In this document: positions 31,283 through 43,349 of the stretch, piece by piece
Position numbering within the stretch: the first letter of the stretch is position 1
Layout of the letters: the number at the start of each line of letters is the position of its first letter
From: Apoda limacodes
Lineage: Eukaryota > Arthropoda > Insecta > Lepidoptera > Limacodidae
Length of the DNA stretch: 64,000 bases
Direction of reading: 5' to 3'
Assembly (NCBI GenBank): GCA_946406115.1
Contig: OX291545.1
Coordinates: 17,188,001 to 17,252,000 of the forward strand
The notes under the pieces: generated by a model
What the model was told of the DNA's origin: nothing
Seen by the model: the letters and a program-made list of their open reading frames with translations, nothing else
The model's database searches: none
Translations under genes and position numbers: made by a program

Positions 31283-31790
31283 GTTTGGTTTATACCTTGA
31301 GTTATGACTAAAATGTGCGTTGAAAATAAATTGCAATGAAAGTGCAAGAAGATTTGAATACAAAGAAAAACCGGCTAAGAGCGTGTCGTACCTGAATTGA
31401 GTCGGGGTTCCGTAAAATGAAAATGCGGCTATCTGAAAAACTTGTAACCTGATTTTGTTCAAACTAATTTTCATTGAAAGTATATAGAAAACTGTATTAT
31501 CTTGATTTTTTTCTTAGATTTTTAGAACTCATGGTTTAAATAAGAGAGGGGCCACACACTTTTGTTTTACTCCATAACTAGAAAAATATACTCTTAAGGG
31601 AAAGGATTTTTTCAAAAAAAATGGGGTGCGCGACTGCAAAAAAATGTCATTACTTAGTTTTTGAACTAAGGTAGGTATAAAAAAAAGCTCTCTATGTCTA
31701 TTTTGGTTCAGACGGTGGAACTATAAGGCTGTGACATACGGACATAAAAAAACTATTAGGGTTCCGTTTTTACCATTTGGCTAGGAAACC
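31283..31790 (-). repeat. 'GGTTCCGTAGCCAAATGG' interspersed repeat (minus), degraded
   Basis: Holds 'gttcaaactaattttcattg', 'agagaggggccacacacttt' and 'aggctgtgacatacggac', ending 'tagggttccgtttttaccatttggct'. Better copies: 43440-43962 (minus) and 55448-55925 (plus). Confidence 0.55.
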
Positions 31791-32699
31791 TTAAACTGAA
31801 GCATTATTAATAGTTTTTTAAAAAAAAACAGTTATTGTGATATGTTTAAGGTAAACATAAAACCTATCGACAAATTTTTTTTCGCGTCACAATCTTTTAT
31901 TTAATTAAAAAAAATATATATTAACTGCGTTTTAATATTTTTTTTTAGCTGTGGGAACTATTGATTGGAATCACTAGTATATCGTAATTTAGGATATGGA
32001 CTAAGCCCCAACTAAATTTTATTCAAATCAGCTTATCCATTTATAAAGCAACGAACACAGGAAAATCTTCGTAAACATTTTATAATATTAATAGCATTAA
32101 CAAGTTGTTGGTTAGTTTGCTAACTACAATTTTTTTGGGAGAAATTAAATAAAAGTTTTACAATTTCGTTTTAGATATCAGCAAACAATGTTGCATGTTT
32201 GGTTTTACTTTTAACTTTAAAGGATAACTAAATAGTACAAACAAACTTTTCTTACCCTGTGGCTAAAACTCAAAATTACTGTCACCTTATTAAAATGGTG
32301 TAAATGAACATAAAACCTTTCGACATTATTTTTTTCGCGACTCATATTCTTTGGTATTATTTTAAAAATATATTTACTTCGTTTTAATATTATTTACTAG
32401 CTGTGTCTCGCAGTCTCAAGTGTCAAACATTAATACCTATTATACCCACACGTCAATCGAAATATACCTCTCTTTGGTTTTCGTCGGCATAGTGAAGATA
32501 AAATGTACCTACTAATGATTACGTAGTCTCCCGACCCGTCTCTCTGTCTGTACACAATTTTCTTCGTAAATAATATATGATATATATTGGTATAATATAA
32601 AATGTCTGGTTTTTATTAATGAACAAAGACTTTTAAGAGAAAGGTTTAGGTTCTAGTATAGTATTATATAATGTGTGGTTTAGGTATACAATTTATGGT
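31791..32699. other. AT-rich intergenic DNA
   Basis: No gene. Two loosely similar segments (about 31800-31950 and 32280-32400: 'aaacataaaacctwtcgaca', 'ttttaatatt') suggest a diverged local duplication. Confidence 0.45.
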
Positions 32700-32938
32700 C
32701 GCGTACAGTGCGGTTTCAGAGAAACTTCCTCCCGCGAACGCTTGGGTTGTAGAATAAGCTCCCTGTCAAGGTTTTCTCTAAGGACTTCAGTATGGGGTTC
32801 TTCAAGAAAGAAGTTATTAGATTTTAGAAGGGTCGGCAACACGCGAGTGATACCCCTGGTGTTGCAAGCGTCCAAACGTTACGGAGACCGCTTACCATCA
32901 GGCGGACCGTAAGCTTGTTTGCCACCTTTGTGGTATAT
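32700..32938 (+). pseudogene. 3' end of the recurrent non-LTR retrotransposon
   Basis: Well-preserved copy: 'gaaacttcctcccgcgaacg', 'ggttttctctaaggact', 'atggggttcttcaagaaag', 'gtcggcaacacgcgagtga', 'cgcttaccatcaggcgga', 'ttgtttgccacctttgtggt', then an A-run at 32940. Confidence 0.7.
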
Positions 32939-33352
32939 AAAAAAAAAAAATTTTAGATATAACAGAACAATGCCTAGTGGATGGATGGTTATTATTAACT
33001 ATATTACAATGAATCTAGTAAGCGCGAGTCAGACTGCTAAAGGTGTACGACTCATTAGCCATTCCAAAGCTTGACATTACATTTACAAACTTATTCATCG
33101 TACATTTGCCATTTCTGCCACAGAATGAACAATGCATACATAAATATGTACGTAATTATTACTTTGTTTTTGCCAATCCTGACTCTTAATCTTAAAAAAT
33201 CAGACTCTCAGAAAAATCAGTTTCTATTACATTAAAAACATTAATGTCACTTACTAAAGACTGCAACTTTCAAAGTTGTAAATAAATTAGGTCTGACTTT
33301 ACTTTGTGATCACTCAAAGAAGACGCGTGTTAGTTAGATAAATTATTTTGAT

Positions 33353-33862
33353 TTTTTAGGGTTTCGTAGCTTAATGGAAAAAAATTATGCCAAAATATTT
33401 TCAAGGAAAATTGGTTTAAGCAAAATCGGTTTTTAAATAGTTGCAAAATTCGCATTCTACGGATTCCTTACTTAATGCTTGTACGACACGTACTTAGCAG
33501 GTTCTTAGGGTACTTTAGCCAAATAGAAACAACAGAACCCTTCGTTATGTCCGTCAGTGACAGAAAAAAAGTCAAAAATGTGTGCCTCGTCTAACTTTTC
33601 AATATCGTGATGTGAAAACCTAAGTAAATTCACGTTAATAGTAAGTCATTGGTTTCAAAAGTTGAACAAGGTGTGCCCCCTTTAAATTTTGAGCCGCGTG
33701 ATGTGAAAATCTAGGACAAATCTATGAAATAAGCTATATAAACACTATTAAGGAAAATTGTTTTGTTCAAAATCTGTTTAAAAGTATTTAGATAATTAAT
33801 AATTCTCATCCTACGGAACCCTGACTTAATGCGTGTGCGACACGCGCTTGGCCGGTTTTATA
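33353..33862 (+). repeat. 'GGTTCCGTAC'-superfamily repeat, divergent form
   Basis: Starts tttagggtttcgtagcttaa, holds two 'tcgtgatgtgaaaacctaa' blocks, and ends 'cgacacgcgcttggccggtt', the family border. The middle blocks differ from the other forms. Confidence 0.5.
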
Positions 33863-35107
33863 AATGCAAATAAAAAATTGCTGTCCGGTGTAGCAAGTGT
33901 CTATAGGTTATCCCTTACGCTTGTTTGCCGCCTTGGTGGAATAGAAAACCTTTGTTTCAAAGGCTACAGTCAGGTCGCACATATATTCAAGACGTAATGA
34001 GGAGTACATAGCTTTTACCATCAATACAATATTTCAAATTTTAAATTTATTTATAATACTGAAAAGTATACTACTTTCATTATATCTACAGGACGGGGTT
34101 AGTTTTAAAATCAGTGCTTACAGGATTGCCTAGTTGAAGTGTTACGAGTACAATCAAGGAGTCGTAAAACATGATCGTTTTTACGCCAAAACTTTAATAA
34201 CGGATTTTTTCCACCGTCCGCGACCTCCTTTGCTAATATTTTTTTAATTCTATACAAAAAAGTGAGTAGTCTATTAATATTTTTATATTAAAAGAAACTT
34301 TCGTATAGGTAAAACTTATTATTAAATATTTTTATATAAGCTCTGATTAAATTTTCTTTAGGTACTTAGTGATCATACAAATGAATACAAATCGCTAAAA
34401 TGAGTCCAATGACATGTGGCGCAGTTGATTGTGCAACATTAAAGTTAACAACAACATCGAAGGCGATTGCCCAACGTGAGTTATAAAGAATTGAGGTCGG
34501 TGCATTGTTGGTAGGTATTGAATATTTGTGAGCGAAGCCTACTTAACGTTGAAGCTACGTGACGTTTAAGCCTTTATAATCTTCAGCATCAAAGATAACC
34601 CAGCGTACCTACACCTATAATGTGCAACGCGTAACTTAGAGTTTACACACTATTGTCAGTATGTGAGGTAAATATATGGAATGCTATTATTAATTCGACA
34701 GTTCTTATTGAGTTCTTAACCCTTTTTCTCTCTCTCTATATACATATATATGGTCAATCACAGTGTTAAAAAAATAGGTACCAACATTCGTATTTATCTG
34801 TGATTGAGGCAAATCAAGAATCTGAATCTTAATCTCATGCTATACTTTGAATATATATATGGGTCTACGCAGTTTCTGGTCTAGGGTAGTGCCTAGTACA
34901 TTCTTTACATACTAGGACTGCTCTCTTTGTCTAGAGGCAGATTAATGTGATGTGACACAATATAACATAGGTACATGACACAATATTACAAACAATTACT
35001 TTCGATATCTTTAGGCATTTTAGTATTAATGTTAAGCAGATAATAACCTATTTAGTACTCACCTACACAGTTGATACTGAATAGCCTCTTGGGATATACG
35101 ATTGGTT
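33863..35107. other. Intergenic DNA
   Basis: 'gtttgccgccttggtggaata' near 33925 is the tail of the recurrent LINE 3' end. The rest is AT-rich with short TATA/TCTC simple repeats near 34730-34750. No gene. Confidence 0.5.
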
Positions 35108-35312
35108 TTTAGTGTTCCGTACCCAAAGGGTAAAAAACGGGACCCTGTTACTAAGACTCCGCTGTCCGTCCGTCCGTCCGTTCGTATTTCACCAGGCTGT
35201 ATCTCATGAACCGTAATCTCCCATACAATAAACGTGATTTTTTTTGCCGTTTTTATAGATAATGGCACGGAACTCTTCATGCGCGAGTGCGGACTCGCAC
35301 TTGGCCTTTTAT
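35108..35312 (+). repeat. 'GGTTCCGTACCCAAAGGGTA' interspersed repeat, internally deleted
   Basis: Head 'ttccgtacccaaagggtaaa', a CCGT run, 'caccaggctgtatctcatga', then directly the tail 'gcggactcgcacttggcc'. The middle is deleted compared with 13193-13586. Confidence 0.65.
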
Positions 35313-35862
35313 ATTATATTTTTTTTGCAAAGTCACTATATTTTTAAATTATACAGAACTGTATAACTGTATGTATAATAATCATTATCGTCACATACGA
35401 GTATAATGGATATTATTTTGGGAATACAATTAATTTATGACAAAAATTTTGAATTAGTGATTCAATTATAAGATTATTACAGACTTAGTTTCACATGGGA
35501 TCCTATTTTGGTTTGTTTGGTTAAACACGTTCTATCTAAACGTTAAAACCCAAAGAAATCGTTTGTTTGTTCTGTTTGTTTGAGTATCACGTAATTATTC
35601 TAAAAATAAACTATATCTTATTGTATAATATAATAATTCGCGGGTTTCCACTAGTTTAGAACAAAACCTAGAAGATATTGTACCTATTTATAATTATTTA
35701 CTTCCGTAAAGATTTCACTGTATTATTGCAAAGAACTACAATGTAGCAATTTGCACACTTTGCCCCTTTCCGTGCATTGACCCCTTGTAGATTAAAAATA
35801 ATCTAATATGTTTGTTATTAATTTTATTGACAAGTTCATGGAGATAATCAGATAATATTAAA
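35313..35862. other. AT-rich intergenic DNA
   Basis: No gene or recognisable repeat. Confidence 0.5.
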
Positions 35863-36574
35863 CTAGCTTTTGCCAGCGCCTCTGCCCGCCCTACATTTGG
35901 TTATTGACGTGGGATTCTTACCGCAACTCCTTGAGTATATTTAAGAAGTTTGTTATAGCAATTTATAGCTGCAGCTATAATTCGTTCAAATGGAATTCGG
36001 TTATAGTTACTCCCGCGGGAACTTTTGAATTTTCCAAAATAAAAAGTAGCCTTGTCTTTCTTCGTATCTTATACTATCTCTGTGCAAAATTTTAACTCAA
36101 TTAGATGTTCCGTAGCGGCAGGATTGAGTAACAGACGTTATATTTATTCCCGTAGCAAATTCTAGATTTTCCGGGATGAAAAATAGCCCAATTCCTATTT
36201 CAGAACCTAACCTATATATTTATCAAGTTTCTTTTCGAGCCGTTCAGTGGTTGAAGCGTGAATTGATTCCCTCGCAGTCTAGTTGGTAGTGTGGCCGACT
36301 GCTGTGCAGAGGGTGCGGGTTCGATTCCTGCACTGGACAAACATTTATGTTATAAACATTTGTGTTTGTCTTGAGTCTGGGTGTATTTATGTATGATATG
36401 TATGTATTTACAAAAAAAAAAAGTATTATATTAAATTTGTGTCCGATGTCCGGTACCCATAACACAAGCTCTGCTTACTTTGGGGTCAGATGGCGCTGTG
36501 TGTAATGTCCAAAATATTTATTATTATTACAACAACCGAACATTCAGGCTTTTGAATTTATAATATTAATAGGA
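35863..36574 (-). mobile_element. Non-autonomous Helitron-like element carrying a SINE insertion
   Basis: On the minus strand it begins A|TCCTATTAATATTATAAATT and ends AAAGCTAG|T, so the Helitron boundary rule holds at both ends. The body matches 1481, 7622 and 50761 ('cccgccctacatttggttat', 'gttactcccgcgggaactttt', 'cagtggttgaagcgtga'). A complete SINE (36267-36530) interrupts it close to its 5' end, so the SINE is younger. Confidence 0.75.
36267..36530 (+). mobile_element. tRNA-derived SINE (copy D) nested in the Helitron-like element
   Basis: Head ccctcgcagtctagttggta, B box gggttcgattcc, body 'gtttgtcttgagtctgggtg', 'cataacacaagctctgctta', and a short (ATT)n tail. Same subfamily as copies A and B. 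Confidence 0.8.
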
Positions 36575-36589
36575 TCGCTGGTGATTAAT

Positions 36590-37236
36590 GAATTGAGTTA
36601 TCGGCGTGGAACTCCTTCAATAACTCCTACGGTATACTAATGAAGTTTTTTATAGCAAGCTATAGGTCGTTTAAGCTCGGTTATTACGGTATATCGATTA
36701 CGAAGAAGTGCTAGAATTCTCAATACCCTATAAACAATTCTAAACTATCCTTTATCTCCAAGCTATTTGAAGTCTCGATTCCAGTTTATCAGCTCTCTTC
36801 ACAAACGTTCGCTTCGCTCTTCTCAAACTCTTCTTCTTACCACTCCTCGTTACCGCACGGGTTTCGTCTCAAATTCTTACATCGTCCAGGCAATAGGACA
36901 CTGGAACGCGCTTCCTACTGAAATTCGCAGGGCACAGAGTAGAAACAGATAATGTAAAAATACATTCAAATTAAATATTTACACGGCTAACAGTTTCTCC
37001 GTTTAGCCCTATGGTTGGCTGGTAGAAAATTTTATATAGCATAAAGCCACACCAATGTGTCCAGAAGTGTAAAATAAATAAATATTTTAATTTTTCCGTG
37101 ATAAAACTAGACTATGTGTTTATCCGGGGCGTCTGCTACCTTCATAGCAATTTTCATCAAAATTGGTACAGCCGTTTGAACGTGAAAAAGTAACGAACAT
37201 ACACACTCATAATACGCCTTCATAATATTAGTGTGA
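36590..37236 (-). mobile_element. Second Helitron-like element, interrupted by a LINE fragment
   Basis: Begins (plus strand) at 'gagttatcggcgtggaactc', is interrupted at about 36715 and resumes at about 37086 with 'ccgtgataaaactagactatg'. It ends 'cataatattagtgtga' before T, again giving A|TC on the minus strand. The CTAG end is missing. Confidence 0.6.
36715..37085 (+). pseudogene. Non-LTR retrotransposon C-terminal fragment and 3' UTR
   Basis: Encodes FASLF-type sequence in one frame, and in the better frame (36767-36952) SLRSSQTLLLTTPRYRTGF and AIGHWNALPTEIRRAQS, the 'YRT...WNxLPxEIR' C-terminus seen in many insect non-LTR RTs. A noncoding part ends with an 'aaataaataaat' tail. Inserted inside the Helitron-like element. 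Confidence 0.65.
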
Positions 37237-38012
37237 TAAGAACACATCTATGACTATAATATGCGTAAATATTATAATTAGTTATAAACAGGAAACATAG
37301 TTGCAGGTTGCAGATGTTATTTGAGTATTGTATATGATTATAACACTGATTGTAATTTAATATCTAAGTGTGGCTATTGTTTGCAGTAACACCTAATACA
37401 AGTAGCCATTATCACCCTTTAATAGCGTGATAAAAATTGTATAATTCGGCAGGTAGATATAAGCAAAACGATTTTTTGGATATCTGATCTGCTCCCCTTA
37501 CAAAATTTTCTGCTTTATTTATTGTTTTTGATTGTACCTATAATTTTTAAGAGTTCCTGCAAATATCTTAGAAATATAAATTCGTACCTTTTTATTTATT
37601 ATAGTAAGGTAGGTATATAGCCTATACCTAAGCTTCATAAGAAACACTACGAGGCTCTCCAAAGTTGTATATATGAATTTTAAGTAGATACGTACCTACT
37701 TTCTCATAGCGTTTCTTTTTTAAATATTTCGTACTTAATTTTAAAAACTAAAATTTTTAGTCCCTAGGTAATTAAAAGCGGATATGTATGGCAGCCCCGC
37801 TTCGTATATATATATATATATATATGAAAATTAATATTTAGACTGGCAGTTGCAAAAAAGAAACAAGGTGTTTCAAATTATTTTTAGAAAATCGTCTCTT
37901 TGAGGGTAAACAGTTGTTGGAGATTTCATGAATTAAAAAACTTTTACAAATGTAAATCTATTAAAATTAGTATTTAGCCTTTAGGTTGAAAATTAAGAAT
38001 TACATGTTATAC
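37237..38012. other. AT-rich intergenic DNA with an (AT)n microsatellite
   Basis: The (TA)n run lies at about 37805-37826. No gene. Confidence 0.5.
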
Positions 38013-38512
38013 TCTTATTAGGGTTCCGTACCTCAAAAGGAAAAAAGGAACCTGTATAGGATCTCTTTGTTGTCCGTTTGTCTGCTTGTCTTTCAAGGAT
38101 CTTTTTCCTAGGAACGCGTGGAGGTATCAAGTTAAAATTAATATCAAATAATAAAGTCTACGGTCTCTTAAGGCTGCATAAAAATTAAGATTCTAAGTCA
38201 CTGCATTAAAAAAATACGGCTGAAATACAGCCGTTTTAGTTGCATATTCACAAACTCAAACCTAAACTTTCTGCTATCTTATAATCATGAAATTTGACAC
38301 GCAACAGGGTTTTAAATTACAAAAAATCCGAAATTTGTAGTTATCACACATTAAAACAACTTTGTCTGCCTGTTTTTCAAGACCCTTTTACTCAAGAGCG
38401 CGAGGAGGTACCAAGTTGAAGCAAATTTTATCTTAATTGGTACAGTGGTTTAAGCGTGAAGACGAAACATACAGACAGAGTTACTTTCCAATTTATAATA
38501 TTAGTATGGGTT
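38013..38512 (+). repeat. 'GGTTCCGTACCTCAAAAGGAAAA' repeat joined to a Helitron-type tail
   Basis: Starts tagggttccgtacctcaaaa; blocks as in 8596-9345 but shortened. From about 38421 it changes to 'aattggtacagtggtttaag' and 'atttataatattagtatggg', the tail of another family, so the locus is chimeric. Confidence 0.6.
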
Positions 38513-38815
38513 CACCGTTATTGAAAAATCATCCCCCAGGGCGAAACACTGAGGATAAAAATTGATTGATTGATTAAGAATTTAGATATTTTTGTAGGTT
38601 TTAAAACCATAAACAGTTAAAAGCCTTCTTCGCCTGAAGTCGCCTGAAAATGCTAGTAACATAGATAAACATATAGATAATAAATACTTTTCTATGCGCT
38701 AAATCAATGACTGTTACTGGGATAGTGTTACTGGGATAGTAATAATACGCGCATGCAGGAGGCCAGTAAAAGAACCACCCAATTGCGAGTCGGACCCACA
38801 AACTGGGATTCTCGT
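38513..38815. other. Intergenic DNA
   Basis: No gene. 'gttactgggatagt' is repeated in tandem at about 38712-38741. Confidence 0.45.
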
Positions 38816-39270
38816 ATTAAGGTGTGACCACACTAGAGCAACAGGACGCGTCGTTTTTTTGCTCAATCGTCTGCGAGTCACGCAGGAAGATGTGCGACAG
38901 TGATGAGAATTTTTTCATTTTAATTTTTCATTTAATAATCCATTACCATGGCAAAACGACATGGCGAAACGATGAAATAATATCTTCGTGTTACTAATTA
39001 CATACAATCATTTCAATCCCTTTTTCCGCCCACCTATAGGTTTTTTTTGCTGGGTAATGTCAAGATCGTAAAGTCATCCCGGTAAGAAATTACTAAATTA
39101 ATTAATTTCTCTTCCTACATCTCTATGTCTGTATCGCACAGAGCAACACGTATCAATTCATCAAGCAGCGATTGCAGCGAGCAGACGGACGCGACCACAC
39201 CGCTTCCTATACCGCACTGGCCTCGCGTCACAGCGCGTCGCGTCGCGTCGTTGCGCTTCATAATATTCTT
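38816..39270. repeat. Probable MITE with GC-rich, partly inverted ends
   Basis: Left 'gtgaccacactagagcaac' plus 'aggacgcgtcg'; right 'gcgtcgcgtcgcgtcgttgcgctt', whose reverse begins AAGCGCAACGACGCGACGCG. The inverse of 'accacaccgcttcc' also occurs. The GC-rich ends and AT-rich middle are unlike neighbouring DNA. The TIR match is weak. Confidence 0.4.
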
Positions 39271-40776
39271 TCGGACAATGACGGTTAAGAGGGCGATATA
39301 GGCCAGAAAGCTTATTTCTGTAATACTAACGTTGTGTATGTAAATTTACTAAAAGTCATTACACAATGTCATATACATAACTATTAGATATATTTTATAT
39401 ACTACCTTAGTAAATAATTCGATTATGACGCCTTGATTTTTTTTTTTTTGAATGGGATTTAACATTTTTACCGTTTTGTAGTCACATTTTATTAGTTTCT
39501 GCTACAACTTAGAGTCAATGCACTAGATAATAAGCTATTCTAATTATTTAACCAACTTTCATTACAATAAAGCAATACATGATTTAAAAATTTGCACAAG
39601 TGTTGAAACAATGATCACTTCCAGATTTTTTATCGCATTTAATGCAATGAATGAAAAATCAATCATTTAGGTAATGCACTAGACAAAAGCAAGTATAATA
39701 ATATATATTTTTTTCAATCCTGTTGGTGCTATAGTTCAGCACCTAAACACAAAATTTGCACAAAAACGGCGTATTTACGCGGTCTTAAGTACGTTATGCT
39801 CTGTAGAAAATGCTCAAAATATACTGACGCGTCGTGTGGTGAAATGCCGCTTTGCTGCTTTAGTGCAGTTCGACCTTTACTTCAGAACGCAGAATGCATG
39901 AGCCCACTCTTACTTGACAAGTACTTAGTAATTTTTATTGTTTTACTAGATATACATACACTAGCTGACCAGGCAAACGTTGTATCTTTTTTTAAAACAA
40001 CTGCCGCACTAACCTATTGTGAAAGGGTGGTACTAATTCAGAAACCTTCCCCGGCGTGTGCATAAGAACTTACCAAAATTTCATTATAAGTAATCGGTTT
40101 ACCCTTATTGCACAAGTTCGACTCGCACTTGACCCTTTCTGAAAATCTTTTATTATCGGATGCCTACGTCATACAAAGAACATACCCTCCAAGTTTCAGG
40201 TCTCTACGATCAGCGGTTTTAGGCTGTGCGTTGATCCATCAGTCAGTCATTGAGGACAGAGCATTTTATATGTCTAGATAGGTAGAAAAAGAACACTATA
40301 AGTATTAAAATTAAAAGTAAAAATCCAACACCTAAAAAGTGCATAACCTCTTTAAGCTTAGAACTCTTCAAATTAGGTACTAATATAGTATAGTAATAGA
40401 GTATTTGCTTATGTTTTTAAGTGAGTTCAACACTTCGAACAAATCACCGCCAGAATAAATTACTACCCTACTAATTTTAATAAAATACGAAATAGGACTT
40501 CCATCAATTCTTTTAAAAAAGGTTTATGCGAAATTTGAAGTTGATTGGACCAAGGAATTACGTTGTCGCATACAAACTTTGCCCCCTAATTCACCCCTTA
40601 GGGGTAGAATTTCGGAAAATTATTGGATGGAGAGTGAAGAACAAACTCTCCAAGTTACAGGTCTCTACGATAAGCGGCTTAGGCTGAGCGTGGATCCGCT
40701 AGTCATTTAGGACTTAGGAGTTATAGAAGTTTTATGTTTCAAGCTTTTATGAAACTTGTTTTTATTTCATCTTATA
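39271..40776. repeat. Intergenic DNA with two decayed copies of one repeat
   Basis: About 40140-40280 and 40560-40740 share 'ctccaagttwcaggtctctacgat', 'agcggyttaggctg.gcgt' and 'gatcc' blocks; the first follows 'ctagctgaccaggcaaacgt' at 39961. An 89-codon frame at 39796-40065 has no recognisable domain and overlaps the repeat, so I do not call a gene. Confidence 0.5.
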
Positions 40777-41037
40777 TACGTCGCAGCCATCTGGTTAAAA
40801 TAGCAAGTTAATGGGGGCCTAGGCAGATTGTTAGTATGGAAAAGAAATTGTCATATAACTGAACAGATTGTTATATGAAACTTGACTGGGACGTCTACGT
40901 TTACAAAAAAAAAAAAACAGAACCTAACCCAACATACATGACTTATACAGTGCAATTTCTGTTAATTTTCTTTCCATACTTGACGATCTGTCTAGGCGTC
41001 CAATTAACTGACTAATTAACCAGATGGCTGCGATATA
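40777..41037. mobile_element. MITE with long (about 70-bp) imperfect inverted repeats
   Basis: The left arm begins tacgtcgcagccatctggtt and the inverted right arm tatcgcagccatctggttaa; both run on through 'agttaatggg..gcctaggcagat' to 'agtatggaaagaaa'. The loop holds an A-run. 261 bp. It is bounded by TATA-rich flanks, consistent with a TA-type target. Confidence 0.75.
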
Positions 41038-41142
41038 TATATAACTCTATAAATTTTCACTTGTTGTTTTTTTAAAGACGCCATAATGCGTTATATATTT
41101 TCTGTTTAAGAAAAATTAGGCTTTTACCTTATTTGGTCTAAA

Positions 41143-41274
41143 AGATAGAGCCCTTTAGATGTCGGACAGACAGACAGCTCCGGTGGCTGGCACACATTGA
41201 GTAACTCAAGATAGAGTCCTTTAGAGGTCGGACAGACAGACAGATCCGTTGGCTGGCACACATTGAGTAACCCT
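41143..41274. repeat. Tandem duplication of 66 bp
   Basis: Copies 41143-41208 and 41209-41274 ('agatagag.cctttagakgtc', 'ggacagacagacag', 'ggctggcacacattgagtaa') differ at a handful of positions. Period is exactly 66. Confidence 0.85.
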
Positions 41275-41940
41275 AGAAATTTACAAGTTAGGTACCTATT
41301 TTTTTGCTAATGAGTATTTCCAACAGTTTTAGGTTTAATAACTCATTCACACTTAATAGGTAAGTACCTACATAAACCCTACACGAAGTAAAGTATACTC
41401 TAATGATGCATAGATATAAATATGAGCTATTCAGAAATATGCAGGTATATTACGTCATCAGTATATTATTACTAGGATGCGTATGTCAGTGGTCTAGCTT
41501 GCATGCAACTAAGTTGCACGCGGTTCAACTTGCATATTTGACGCCGGCTCTGATACGGTTCCGCGAAGAGCACAGGAGACTGAGTATTCAATTACATACG
41601 GTTCGATACCTGGGAACTGCCACTACTTAGTACTGCATCAATGTATTCAGTTTGTTTTGTCGAATGCTTTTAGGGTTCTGTTAATGTATCATTAGTGGTG
41701 AAAACGTACGCTGGTTTACTATCTAACTTTAAGTGATTTGTTAATACAGTACATTTCAATTTTAGTTAATATGAAAACTATTTTTATTTTAAAACGTTTA
41801 TGAAACCTAAAACCTGGTATTGACTTTATTGATTTTCTACTTACTATATAACTAGTCGCAGTATTTACTTTCTTTGCATAAAAGTACAATGGCCAGTCTA
41901 GACTAGGAAAAAATTATGATCAAATCTTGGAATTAGTAGA
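41275..41940. other. Intergenic DNA
   Basis: A 75-codon frame at 41403-41630 is not recognisable ('tgcaagctagaccactgac' antisense). No supported gene. Confidence 0.45.
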
Positions 41941-42172
41941 GTGTGGTTTCAGAGTAACTTCCTCGCGCGGATGCAAGAGAAGAGGATGAAATAAGCTCCC
42001 TGCCAAGGTTTTCTCTAAGGACTACAGTATGGGAGTATAAGAAAGGCCATATTAGATTTTTTAAGGGACGGCAACGGGCGAGCGATGCCCCACGTGTTGC
42101 AAGCGTTCATAGGCTGCGGTGACCGTTTTTCCATCAGACGGACCGCAAGCTTGTTTACCACCCTAGTGGTAT
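41941..42172 (+). pseudogene. 3' end of the recurrent non-LTR retrotransposon
   Basis: Same piece as 15420-15636, degraded in the LWNELP part; the tail 'gcttgtttaccaccctagtgg' is intact. Directly followed by a 'GGTTCCGTAC' repeat in opposite orientation. Confidence 0.65.
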
Positions 42173-42177
42173 AAAAT

Positions 42178-42480
42178 AAACGCCAAAAAAATGTTTGTTG
42201 TATGGGAGCCCTCCTTAAATATTTGTTTAATTTTAATTTAATTATTTATTTTAAAGTGAATATATAACTAAATATTCTGTGAATATTTCAAGGATCTACC
42301 TGTTGCTGGTTTTTAGTATTTGTTATTGTAGCGGCAACAGAAATACATTCTGTGAAAATTTCAACTGTCTTACTATCACACTTCATGAGATATGGTGACA
42401 GACGGTCGGACGGACGGACAGACGGACTGATGGACGCACGGCAAAGTCTTAGTAATAGGGAACCCTAAAAAAGACCTAAC
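42178..42480 (-). repeat. 'GGTTCCGTAC' interspersed repeat (minus), short form
   Basis: 'gtttgttgtatgggagccct', 'ctgttgctggtttttagtat', a GGAC/GACA run and 'aagtcttagtaatagggaac' are the inverse of the 13193 copy's blocks. The 'gtgcgagtc' border is missing at the left. Confidence 0.6.
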
Positions 42481-42562
42481 TTTAAAACTTATAATACCTG
42501 TACGTTACTATATATAAAAGCTCATGATTAGATACCTACATACTTCTTTGTCCAACTTTTAA

Positions 42563-42690
42563 GGGTTCTGTACCTCAAAAGGAAAAAACGGAACCCTAAT
42601 AGGATCACTTTGTTGTCCGTCTTCTTTTTCTCAAAAACTGAAAGAGGTATCAAGCTTAAATTTATATCAAATACTCAGTTCTACTGTCCC
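42563..42690 (+). repeat. 'GGTTCCGTACCTCAAAAGGAAAA' repeat, 3'-truncated
   Basis: 'gggttctgtacctcaaaagg', 'ggatcactttgttgtccgtc', 'gaggtatcaagcttaaattt', then lost. Confidence 0.6.
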
Positions 42691-43181
42691 ATAATTTACC
42701 TGATCTCTTCTACACTAATGTTGTAACGCCCACTGTGTCAGCTAACACGTGGATCCGTTATAGTTTTTTTAACGATTTCCAACGACGTTTCTAGTTAAAA
42801 GCTAAATTTGGTATTGGAAGTTAGTTGGCCTCACTCTATCGTGTTACAGAAATATCTTTGTTACTAGATTCATACGATATTCCTTAAGAAATATGTAAAC
42901 GAACAATCAAAACATTTTTTCTAGCCATCTTGCTATACCTACATATTTCTTTAAGGAAGAAGTTTGTAAATTTAATGCATGATAAAAACAAAGCATGATA
43001 GTTTTGAAGTTAATAGTATAAATTTTTAGTATTATATAAACATACCTCAAAAAAAAAAGTGCCATGTATGATTTTAATTAAAATAAATATGATTAATTAT
43101 TAAATTCCACCAGACCAGCCATCGCCTAGGTCTGTTTTATCATCGTAAAGGTTATTTATTGTTTTTTAGTTTAGTTTTCTC
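42691..43181. other. AT-rich intergenic DNA
   Basis: No gene or recognisable repeat. Confidence 0.5.
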
Positions 43182-43338
43182 TTAAGTCTACAGAATGTGG
43201 TTCTTCAAGAAAGAAGTTATTAGATATTTGAAGGGTCGGCAACGTACGAGTGATGCCCCGGTGTTGCAAGCGTCTATAGGCTGCGATGACCGCTTACCAT
43301 CAGGCCCCGCAAGCTTGTTTGCTACCTAAATGGTATAT
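43182..43338 (+). pseudogene. 3' end of the recurrent non-LTR retrotransposon, short
   Basis: 'tggttcttcaagaaagaagtt', 'gtcggcaacgtacgagtgatg', 'ccgcttaccatcagg' and 'tggtata' followed by an A-rich tail. It is the shortest of the six copies. Confidence 0.65.
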
Positions 43339-43349
43339 AATAATAAAAA

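Noticed and set aside
39796..40065. 89-codon frame as a Cys-rich secreted protein
   Set aside because: No signal peptide, runs into a repeat segment (39961 onwards) and no family recognised.
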